From Isoetes engelmannii (Eukaryota > Streptophyta > Lycopodiopsida > Isoetales > Isoetaceae): 25,870 nt of DNA. The stretch lies in NCBI GenBank assembly GCA_011763485.2, contig JAANSK020138900.1, positions 1 through 25,870 of the forward strand. Direction: 5' to 3'. Shown here piece by piece: positions 17,751 through 25,870 of this stretch (the first letter of the stretch is position 1; the number at the start of each line of letters is the position of its first letter). The position numbers and the translations under genes were made by a program. The notes beneath the pieces are model-generated. The model worked only from the letters and a program-made list of their open reading frames with translations. It was not told the origin of the DNA and made no database searches.

Positions 17751-19251
17751 ATGCAGGGCTGGTTCTCCGGTGGCCCAAGCGCCAATGTGGCCAAGGACGA
17801 TTCCCCATCAGTGCTTGCAGCATGGAATTCTTACGCATCATCTCAAGAACAAGAAGCTGAAACAGGTGAAGGCGTCTTCGGCTTGGACCTTGAGGCATCT
17901 ACTCTTCTCAAATCTGCCAATGACACCATCTTTGGTGCTTTCACCTCGTAAGCTCATTTTCTTCGAAAGTGGTTTCTGGATTTTGGTTTCATGGTCACTG
18001 TCTATGTTAATTTGGAAGAAATATCAAATCTGAGACTCCGCTAGCAATAATTTGAATCAGGTAAACGAGTATCTTTCTTAACACATCTAAACTGACAATC
18101 ACCTTGTTAGTGGAGGCGGTTTACCCTGACACGAAAATCACACAATGGCTTGTTAATTTAATTTCATGAGTGAAGTGAGTTTGTGCTCTCTCGAATTAAC
18201 AAGGGACCGTGTTATAACATTCTAATAAAGGATGCCTCTGCTCATGTAAAATCTCAAGAGGCATTGCTTAGATAGCGTTGGTTGGCTGATGATCTTAGGT
18301 TGAACATATTAGAATATATAGGTTATGCAAATGGTGTTGATTATTTGATTATCCATTTCTTTTTTGGTGACTCAGGGTTTCGAAGGGAGTGCGTGAACTT
18401 CCTGGAAATGTCCAAACAGCAGCTGCCAGTGGAAGGGCAATGACATATTTTTCATTGCTATTAGGAGCTGGAGTGTTTTTTCTATTCATTGCTTTCACCA
18501 TGTTCCTCCCCGTCATGGTTTTGGTGCCACAAAAATTCTCTGTGTGCTTCACAATCGGGTGTCTTCTGATAATGAGTTCTTTCTTTGCTCTAAAAGGTGT
18601 CAAAGCTCAGTTCCTTCACATGACATCAAAAGAGGTATGCTTTACTCCATTTCTTTGAATTCTTTCTAGGGCATGCATTATAATAATATTGGGGTAATAC
18701 TCTACTTTACAAGGCCAATGGACAGCTGGTTCTTACTGCTTGGCAGCATGGTAATCTGCATCATCAGGTAGAAGAAGTGGAACTTGCTGGCGTCACCTTT
18801 TACTAACTTACGATGCAGCCATGTGGTGAGAACCAGGGTTGTTGCCCTTGCAAAGCAGGAGTATTACCCTTATTTGAGATCCGCATTTTTGTTGAACAGG
18901 TCGGAATGATGTTTCTGTAAAATACTATTCTATCCTCTTTTCTTAACACTGCAATTTTATTTTCAGAGGTTACCATTTACCACTGCTTTTGTTGGTAGTA
19001 TTGTGGGGACCATATATGCATCAATGGTTCTCCATAGCTATATTCTCTCTGTTCTCTTTTCCGTTGTTCAGGTACATTTCTCGACCTGGTTTGCTTTCTA
19101 TAGATTCAAGTAGTACTCTAATTTTCCATGACTTTTGCAGGTTTTTGCCCTTCTTTATTATGTAATCTCTTATTTCCCTGGAGGTTCTATGGGACTTAAA
19201 TTCATTACTGCAATGTTAACATCTACAATAAGAAAGTGCTTTGGTGGTTAA
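17751..19251 (+). CDS. SFT2: SFT2-like (Got1/Sft2 family) vesicle transport protein, four exons
   Basis: The exons are 17751-17947, 18376-18634, 18967-19071 and 19141-19251 (stop TAA). The introns (428, 332 and 69 bp) all start GT and end AG, and the phases agree. The product is 223 residues, the length I recall for plant SFT2-like proteins. The start is the first ATG of the frame and gives the family-typical N-terminus MQGWFSGGPS. Residues 1-66 are soluble, with FGLDLEAS near 43-50. SKGVRELPGNVQTA leads into four hydrophobic segments near 88-110, 118-138, 158-176 and 177-199, including FTMFLPVMVLVPQKF, and the end is YFPGGSMGLKF...RKCFGG. Yeast Sft2 is a Golgi membrane protein that, with Got1, supports vesicle fusion at the Golgi, and a similar role is inferred here. 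No break or odd residue was seen. It is the only host gene I trust in the window. Confidence 0.93.
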
Positions 19252-19761
19252 CTTGAGCGTTGCCATTTACCAACTTCACCATTGTATATATTCCAGACTT
19301 GTAGTATCAAGGGTATCTGTCAGCTATCATTTGTTTGCCTTTCCTGAGTGCAACTATGAGCCTTTTGCAACTTGACCAGCAACCTTCAAGGGATAATTTT
19401 TGGTTATGCTGGATAACTTAACTCCCTTAACCAGCTGCATATGCAGATTATCTTTCTTGATTGCCAGGAGCTTTTAATTTTTCTATAGTAACTCTTTATA
19501 TTTCTTGTGCCAATTGGATATTTGATTAAGATAGATCTTCTCAAGGAAAGTGCAACTTTTCTGTTCAAGCAGCCTGAAACGCTTGAATTAATATATGATG
19601 TCAATATATGATGTCTGCCCATGGAAATTTTAAACATAAGAGCAAGTTGTGCTTTTGCATTGTGGTACTACTCCCAAACAAAGTAGTTCTATCCTTTTTT
19701 TTCAAATGTAAAGTAAACTCTTAACCAGTGTGACTAAGGTGGATGCCTTGAGGACATGGGC
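19252..19761. other. 3' flank of the SFT2-like gene
   Basis: Probably includes the 3' UTR. No strong AATAAA is seen within the first 500 bases, as is common in plants. A 13-bp direct repeat (AATATATGATGTC twice) lies near 19588-19614. Short minus frames here have no domain. Confidence 0.4.
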
Positions 19762-19803
19762 ATTAAAGTTCCTTAATAAAAGATTAAAGTTCCTTAATAA
19801 AGT
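19762..19803 (+). repeat. 21-bp tandem repeat containing AATAAA
   Basis: ATTAAAGTTCCTTAATAAA is repeated with a 21-bp period at 19762 and 19783, so two AATAAA motifs lie side by side about 520 bases after the SFT2-like stop codon. They could serve as poly(A) signals or be chance. Confidence 0.6.
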
Positions 19804-19954
19804 TATGATTTTTACGAGGTGATTCCATATATATGATATATAAAAAATCCACGTATGACACATTTAAAAGGTCAAGAAACAAATATAGAACAAGAAGCCA
19901 AAATGGTGATCAAATGGCAACATCTAAGCAAAGGACAATTATTTCTTTTTTAGG

Positions 19955-20250
19955 GCTAGCCAATGTTGGCTGTCCTCGGACGCTGCCTTTGTGGTGCGAC
20001 GTTAAAATATACTTCCTTCCTTCCTTTGAAAATAGGGCCAGCCAATATTGGCTGTCATTTGAAAAAGAGTTTGGCAATGCCACATGGGCATTTTGAATTT
20101 AACTTTCACTCAAGTGGAATACATCCCAACTATGACTTTCTAACATGGCAAAATTATATTGGATTTCTAATTAAAATTCTACGTTTTAAAGTCATAGTGG
20201 AATCTCACCCCAACTCTGATTTATCTATAATCTCAACCCAACTCTAATTG
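19955..20250. repeat. Palindrome-rich stretch, possible MITE remnant
   Basis: AGCCAATGTTGGCT (near 19959) and the perfect palindrome AGCCAATATTGGCT (near 20040) occur in similar contexts (GGGC..TGTC). CTATGACTTT (20130-20139) is matched by AAAGTCATAG (20188-20197). CCCAACT-type direct repeats also occur. The structure suggests an old inverted-repeat element, but no terminal pair or target duplication was proved. Confidence 0.35.
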
Positions 20251-20390
20251 CCTTTTCTGGAAAAAAAGCAAAGGCTAGAAGATCAATCAACTAATGATGC
20301 TTGACAAAAAAAAGGAAGAAAAAAATACAGCCATAACTTGTTACATTGGAAACTTTATTCACAAACATAAAAAATACAATATGACAAAGA

Positions 20391-20542
20391 GGCAACTCGT
20401 GTGCAACACAAACCGGATTACAATTATAATACAAGTCCATGTGCAAACTAAAAGTCACATAAACTAAAAGTCAAATAAACGGCAACTTATGTGCAACATA
20501 ACTGGAATACACGTACATATACAAACTAAAAATCACATAAAC
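20391..20542 (+). repeat. About 90-bp diverged tandem repeat
   Basis: The GGCAACT..TGTGCAACA..AAACTAAAA.TCACATAAAC pattern occurs at 20391 and again at 20481 with moderate divergence. The first unit has an extra short internal duplication (ACTAAAAGTCA.ATAAAC). Confidence 0.65.
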
Positions 20543-20559
20543 GCAATAGTGTTCAGTTG

Positions 20560-21900
20560 CTCAAGCTGGCGCATTTTAGATGGGAGCATAGCATGTATAT
20601 GGTTCATCTCTAAATATCCTATGTTCTTTCATAGACGCTTTGACTTCTGGATCATCCCTCGTTGTAAGCACTTCCACTAACATATTTACAACATTGACTA
20701 AACTAATCCAGATCATGTACACTCCACGTATTTTTCTTCACCCACTCAACATCGAAACACGGCCTAAGAGCAACAATAAGCTTAGGATCTACCTATGTAG
20801 TGCTTGGAATAACTACCCAATTAAGCATGCTAAGCTCCTGTTAACTCGGACTTTCCTGCATATAAATCTAGTCAAAGTTATAGTCTGCCTGGATCCACTT
20901 ATCCAGATATTGAAAATATTTCTTGACCTCGGGGAATTCACTGGAAAACATGTTTTCCATTTGCCATCAAAAAAGGGGTGGATGGGAGAAACTTTGACAA
21001 TTTGGCACAGGGGCTTCCATGTGGTTTGGCTATTCGGACTGATGAAATGCAATAATGGCAATATATGAGTATCATCGAGAAGAGATGCAAAGCCATCTGG
21101 TTGAGCCTCTAATGTAGGCAACTTGGTTTCCATTCTGCATAAGGCAACCCTCGCTACTGGATTATTTCTTTCCTGATTTGTGTAAGAGTATTAGTTAGAT
21201 TTCTACACCTCTATAGTGTGATTCTTTAAATATTTCTCAAGAAGATCCTTCAAGATAGACTGCCCTTCTTGGTTTGCTAGTCGTTTCTGGAATGTCATCC
21301 AGATTGTCTTCTTGGTGCTTTTTCCACGTCTTTTCGATGGTTGATTGTCTAGCTCCAGAAACTGACATATGCATATTTGCCATATGCCTACAACTCATAT
21401 TCTTAAAGGGACCTGCGGCGCTGCAAATGCTGACCATATCATTCAGCTGCATGGTTCATCTACTACCATGTAACAAATCTGGGACGATTAATAGCAGACA
21501 AAAAGTTAAACCTGCCGCCTACTTTATCATTGACTTCATAAGTCGAAAGATCAAACAACAAAAGCTTCCAAATATTAATAACATTAGTTTCATAACCACG
21601 GACTGGTTGCCTAAAATCGTCTTTCTTGTACTTATATTTATAGTGCATGTCTAATTTTCAGAAGTGCTCTCACAATATTCAATATAATCACTTACAGAAC
21701 ATTTTTCCAACATTGTGATTGAAAGTCACGAACCTTGCATAGATTTTGCCACCATGGATAAGGAACCTTATCATGCAATAGAAGGCGTACTTCTTCTGCA
21801 AACCTGTATTAACTCCAACCTGATGCATCGGATGCGCCAGAATGTTAATCTGATCTGTATTACTAAGTATGTCGCCTCCTAGGAGATTCATCTATATGTA
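20560..21900 (-). pseudogene. Decayed minus-strand coding region, family not recognised
   Basis: Several minus-strand frames read like degraded protein, for example KLPTLEAQPDGFASLLDD (frame 21133-20813), EFPEVKKYFQYLDKWIQADY, LVNVVNMLVEVLTTRDDPEV (near 20690-20640) and GLQKKYAFYCMIRFLIHGG (frame 21891-21688). They are in different frames and separated by stops. No family was identified. It could be a dead host gene or a decayed DNA transposon gene. The order and spacing of exons cannot be supported, and some of the frames may be chance. Confidence 0.3.
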
Positions 21901-21962
21901 TTTTGGATATGGCATCTGTGTTCCTAGGTTAGCCAAAACCCCCTTATCATATGCATAAAAAT

Positions 21963-22640
21963 TGTGGCATTCCAAGTATTTTATATGCCTTCTTGGTATA
22001 AAAACATGACACATCACTATGAATAATTAATAGTGTATTAAGTATTCATAAACTAAGGTTATCTATGTTACGGAAAAATATTAATATAAAATATAAAAGA
22101 TTTAAGCATTATCCAGCTGGCCCAAATCGATTGGGTAAGGGAAACTTGCCAAAAATAGACTTAGTAAAATTGAGGCTTTACCCCCAATTTGCCCCAAATC
22201 GATTTAGGGAAGAAGAGCAGCTTGTAGGAGGAGGAGCAGCTTGTTCAACCAAGGAGAAGATGGAGAGCCTTCATGATAATGGTTCCAGTCAGGATACTGG
22301 TTAGTAAGATTAGTTAGATTGAGTTCCTAGATAGGAACTACTTAGATGGATGAGTAATTGTTATGTTGTTGAGCAAGTGAGGTTATGAATAGATTATGGT
22401 AGTTCTTTGTTGTACCTCTTGTGCTTGTGAGATAAGGGAGGGTGAAGACCTAAAAGGCTACTAGAATTATAGATGTTTCTAGTGGTTTCTAGCTAGAAGC
22501 CCATAAATCCCAATGAATGCGGCTTATGCATAAAACCCACCTGGCTATAGATGTTATGATGTGATTGAGCACCGGACAACATATACAATGGTGAAGTGGA
22601 AGCGGGGCCTTGCTGAAAGTGGCTACTAGGGCCCCTACAA
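21963..22640 (+). repeat. Left LTR of element B
   Basis: It matches the right LTR of B from its TG start. It also matches the middle of element A's right LTR (GCATAAA.CCCACC.GGCT.TAGATGTTAT, near 8790-8816). It is shorter than the right copy. Confidence 0.75.
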
Positions 22641-23518
22641 TGTGTCGTGGAGCAACACATGCAGATCCAACCTGCAAAGTATAAGATAGAGTTGGAGAGG
22701 AGACTTCAATACCAGCATACGGAGCAAAGATATGTCCAGCAAGCAAACGAAAGGGCAGCAGAAAGAGCAACTAGTTCGAAGTCCAGACAAAATCTCAAGT
22801 CTACGGCAAAGAAAGATTTCAAGATCCGATGCCAAGCCATCAAAGGCATGGCTAAGACCAGGTCTTCCACTTTGAAACATAAATGTATTCAAGAGGCTAG
22901 ATCCCTCCCTGCTCCCATATCAGCGTCCCAAGGGTCTTCAACAACTTCGAGGAAGCTCCACGGGTGAAAGCCAAACACCGTGGCCTTACAGGAAATCGGC
23001 CCAAAAGTCGACTAAACTTTTGATATGGAAGCCCCCTTTCAACAATTTGTTCGGGAGATAGCCTAAGAATTCAAGATGGACCTCAGGTTCCATTTGATCT
23101 TACTTCACCCACATCTGTTGCACTTAGGATTCCTAACATACAAGCCAACCCTGAGTATGATGCCATGATGGCTTCTATACTCCTTTTTCACACCTGGCAT
23201 TACTGCAGAGATTACCATTAGTATCAAACCCGACATTACCCTTCTCTGGCATCGAAAGCAGCCTGATGTGCCTCCATCCCAGCACGATGAGGCAGGGTCG
23301 AGTTCATAAGGAGCTTTTGGTGAATTTCTATATTTGTTTTATAATCCTAGCCATCGTTGGCACATAGTTCCATAACTGCACATTACACGTCATTTCAAAC
23401 TTGGCCACTTTGAACATGATAACTTCGGTCGACTTGTAATCTCGCGACGCTAAGCAACTCCAGGTCCCAATGAGTAATCTTGGTGCTGAGGACAACATTA
23501 TTCTTAAGTGGGGGAGAA
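22641..23518 (+). pseudogene. Internal region of element B with remnants of the upstream-of-gag region (fossil)
   Basis: A Lys/Gln/Arg-rich frame lies at 22647-22967. Farther on, near 23180-23310, a frame ends in PDVPPSQHDEAGSSS. That tail, and the TPGITAEITISIKPDITLL before it, resemble the end of the upstream open region in element A (TFCPTNITAQNATTIDPVAALL..AGPSS). The polypurine tract is at about 23508-23518. Broken. Confidence 0.5.
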
Positions 23519-24618
23519 TGTGACGTTCCAAGTATTTTATATGCCTTCTTGGTACAAATACATAACACGTCACTATGGATAATTAATAGTGTATTAATTA
23601 TTCATAATCTGAGGTTAGCTATGTTAAAGGAAAATATTAATATAAAAGGATTCAATATTAAATTAGTTAATGATATTTAAATAATAAGGATTAACTAATT
23701 TAGCATTAGCCACCTGGCTCAAATCGATTGGATAACGAAAACTTGCCAAAAATAGACTTAATCAAATTGGGGATTTACCCCCAATTTGCCCAAAATCAAA
23801 TTGGAAAAGAAGAGCAGCTTGGAGGAGGAGGAGCAGCTTGTTCAACCAAAAGAAGACGGAGAGCCTTCATGATAACGGTTCCGGCCAGGATGTACCAGTT
23901 AGTAGGATTAGTTAGCTTGAGTTTCTAGACAGGAACTGACCCTTGGTTGCGACAACGGACATAATGGTGAAGTGGAGATGGGGCCTTGCTGAGCGTGGCT
24001 ACTGGGGCCCATATAGTGTGTTAGGCTTATAGTCGGTCACTGAGCGTGGGCCGGGTATGGGTCTGACACCCCCTGGGTCAGATGGACTCGATAGGTATGG
24101 GGAGGTGTCAACCTATGGATTTTGGGAGGTAAGTCGGGTACGGACATAGGCCACCCTGATCATGGGGGGCATGGTCCTCTAGCCACCCATGTAACCATTG
24201 TGACTCGGAAGGGATTCGTCCTATTCCTGCCTCATCAGACAGGGGAGATGCAACCTGAAGTATAGTCTCATAGGGTGACTCCATGAGATTACGTCTCCGA
24301 AAGGCCACAGCCATGCCATATCATGTCTCAACCTATCTACAAAGTATGCACAGGAGCGGCGGATGGAGTGGACTACCCTAGCCAATGTTTTATGCCATCC
24401 AACGCCATTGTCATGATTCTATTTGTTGTTATCCAGAGAATCTGATAGCCAGTTGATCCCCCTGAGTCTGAACCCGAGGTAAAGCCCTCATTTATGATGC
24501 ATTGTATATGTTATATTGATGTATGTTGACGTTCGCACTGATGATGGATTGGCCACCCTTCGTGGTGGCATATTATTTACATTTATTGTTGCTCATGCTA
24601 ACATGTATGCACGGTTCG
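23519..24618 (+). repeat. Right LTR of element B
   Basis: It starts TGTGACGTTCCAAG after the polypurine tract. From 24016 it follows element A's right LTR (8894-9488) closely, including a 65-bp block with only three differences. The recognisable similarity ends near 24618, where other sequence takes over. U3 carries a 12-bp perfect inverted repeat (23660-23671 and 23690-23701). Confidence 0.75.
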
Positions 24619-24888
24619 GCTATATAGGAGATCCCAGTGAAGGACAACTCCGATTTATCATGGTGTGTGCAATTAAAAGCATAAACATTGGAGCTGAATT
24701 GTTCATCAACTATCTCTATGATAGACCTCTCCCGTTCGAGATTGAACAGTAGTGTATTGTACTTTATAATAAGGAAAATTAATAAAGAGCATCTTTTTCT
24801 TTTGAATGTTTTTATCATTTATGAGATGGTTGTAGGCATTAAATTGTTACATTTTATGTGATGATTAATAAGTAGTCTCGTTTAATGA
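24619..24888. other. Junction between LTR B and the CACTA sequence, no gene seen
   Basis: A/T-rich sequence with AATTAATAAAG. The classic CACTA terminal sequence was not found here, so the start of the DNA transposon cannot be placed. Confidence 0.35.
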
Positions 24889-25310
24889 GCTCAAGGTAGC
24901 CTCCATCCCGACCCATTAGTCTTGGGCTACAGGAAAAGAAATACCTATCGCCATGCATTTGAAGCTGTCGCCCACGAATATGAAGATGTTGCATATGAAG
25001 AGGATGAGCCTATTGACGAACCTGAGAATGACGTCTTTCATGACGAGCCAACGCTCGATATGTTGCACGCTTTTCCAGATTTATCTGATATTGATTTAGA
25101 TGACGTCGAAGACAATGGTGGAGAGGACATTGCAGAAGGTGTGCAATACGCTTCAGGGACTGGTCATTCGCACGAGGATCCTATTATCAACGAAGCAGAG
25201 ACACAGTTGTTTCCTGCTTCTCGAACCTCCCGTTTGTCGGCTTGCCTGCTAATTCTCAATCTCCAAACCAAATTTAAGTGGAGCAATAATAGTGTCTCTG
25301 CTCTATTGAG

Positions 25311-25387
25311 GTGATATATATACTTATTAACTCTTTCTGTCATAACACTCTCCCTATCATTTTACCTTACCACTTCCAGATGCGCAG
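25311..25387 (+). other. Intron in the CACTA transposase gene
   Basis: Starts GTGATATATA, ends GCGCAG. Removing it joins SVSALLR to LLHENIL, matching the continuous LLELLKE-type block of plant TNPD proteins. Confidence 0.7.
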
Positions 25388-25645
25388 GTTATTGCATGAG
25401 AATATCCTATCAGAGACCAACAATATGCCTACTGACAGATTTGAAGGTAAGAAAATGATTCAAGCAATCGGCCTCGGTTATAAAATCATACACACGTGTC
25501 CAAATGATTGTATGATCTTTTATCCACCTATCGAGCATGAAAAGTCCACCCATTATCTCGTATGTAATGCACCGAGGTACAAGGACAATCTCAAGGGAAA
25601 AACAATACCTCAGAAGGTTGTTCGACACTTTCCAATAATCCCAAG

Positions 25646-25733
25646 GTACACGTCGTCACCTCTCATAATAGTTGTAGATTCACTTCTTTCCAGTACTTCT
25701 ATGTTGCCTAATTTGTTATAATATTTTATGTAG
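25646..25733 (+). other. Probable second intron in the CACTA transposase gene
   Basis: Starts GTACACGTC, ends TTTTATGTAG. Removing it gives FPIIPRLK, the family's FPIIPRLKRLF-like motif. Confidence 0.55.
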
Positions 25734-25870
25734 GTTAAAACCACCTATTCCTTTAAATATTCCTTCCTTTTTCAGAATTGTTCGTGGATGTTACAACACA
25801 ACATGAAAAATGGTTCGTTTTGACATTGTCAAAAGACGAGCAATATGCTGTCACGTGGCATATTACTACA

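Larger units (their letters stand above)
21963..24618 (+). mobile_element. Ty3-type LTR retrotransposon B, short and broken
   Basis: Left LTR at 21963-22640, internal part at 22641-23518 and right LTR from 23519. Both LTRs start TGTG(G/A)C(A/G)TTCCAAGTATTTT. The internal part ends in AAGTGGGGGAGAA, a polypurine tract, after residues like LGAEDNIILKWG that are typical of Ty3 3' ends. The LTRs are related to those of element A but form another subfamily. The two LTRs of B differ from each other more than those of A, so B looks older. No RT or integrase is left inside. Broken, with several breaks. Confidence 0.8.
24889..25870 (+). pseudogene. CACTA (En/Spm) transposase fragment, runs off the window end
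   Basis: The acidic N-terminal stretch (AVAHEYEDVAYEEDEP, then DIDLDDVEDNGGEDI) and the TRLS..KFKWSNNSVSALLR block lead, across a 77-bp GT-AG intron (25311-25387), into LLHENILSETNNMP, GLGYKIIHTCPNDCMIFY, YLVCNAPRYKDNLKGKTIPQK and VVRHFPIIPR. These are the landmarks of plant TNPD-type (Transposase_21) proteins. A second likely intron (25646-25733, 88 bp) restores the expected PRLK continuation. After it the best frame shifts to ELFVDVTTQHEKWFVLTLSK, so an indel or another intron lies near 25740-25780. The open frame begins at 24889 without an ATG, and an earlier exon is probably missing. The zinc-ribbon Cys pair CP..C / V.NAPR is incomplete (the usual second Cys pair reads VCNAPR). Confidence 0.8.

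Noticed and set aside
18349-18603. Minus-strand 84-residue frame
   Set aside because: It is the antisense shadow of exon 2 of the SFT2-like gene.
24516-24752. 78-residue frame as a gene
   Set aside because: It spans the end of LTR B and unrelated sequence; no domain was found.

Overview
This window looks like nuclear DNA of a land plant: chromodomain-type Ty3 and Ty1/copia retrotransposon fossils, a CACTA (En/Spm) transposase with short GT-AG introns, small MITE-like insertions, and one host gene whose protein closely resembles the plant SFT2-like (Got1/Sft2) vesicle-traffic family. The species cannot be fixed from the sequence. The gene-poor layout suggests a TE-rich genome.

Layout. 1-76 is the 3' end of a Ty3-type LTR. 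77-806 is non-coding with a TATA-like box. 807-9635 is Ty3 chromovirus A: left LTR, an extra open region upstream of gag, gag, protease, RT/RNase H, integrase with chromodomain, polypurine tract and a 1.5 kb right LTR. Two small inverted-repeat DNA elements lie inside its pol. 9636-10080 is unassigned. 10085-13498 is a Ty1/copia fossil followed by its 3' LTR, which carries a strong hairpin next to AATAAA. 14.0-17.7 kb has no convincing gene. It holds a minus-strand TATA box, tandem repeats, hairpins and a tRNA-like relic. 17751-19251 is the host gene, four exons and 223 codons. 19.3-21.9 kb holds repeats and a decayed, unidentified minus-strand coding region. 21963-24618 is a second Ty3 fossil (B), related to A and retaining little internal sequence. 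24.9 kb to the window end is part of a CACTA transposase.

Only the SFT2-like gene looks like an intact host gene. No operon-like or defence-like system was found. The most interesting signals are in the two related Ty3 elements: a shared open region upstream of gag, a 65-bp LTR block at 62/65 identity within LTRs that otherwise differ strongly, and a U3 inverted repeat kept in position but changed in sequence. All alignments were done by eye, without database searches.
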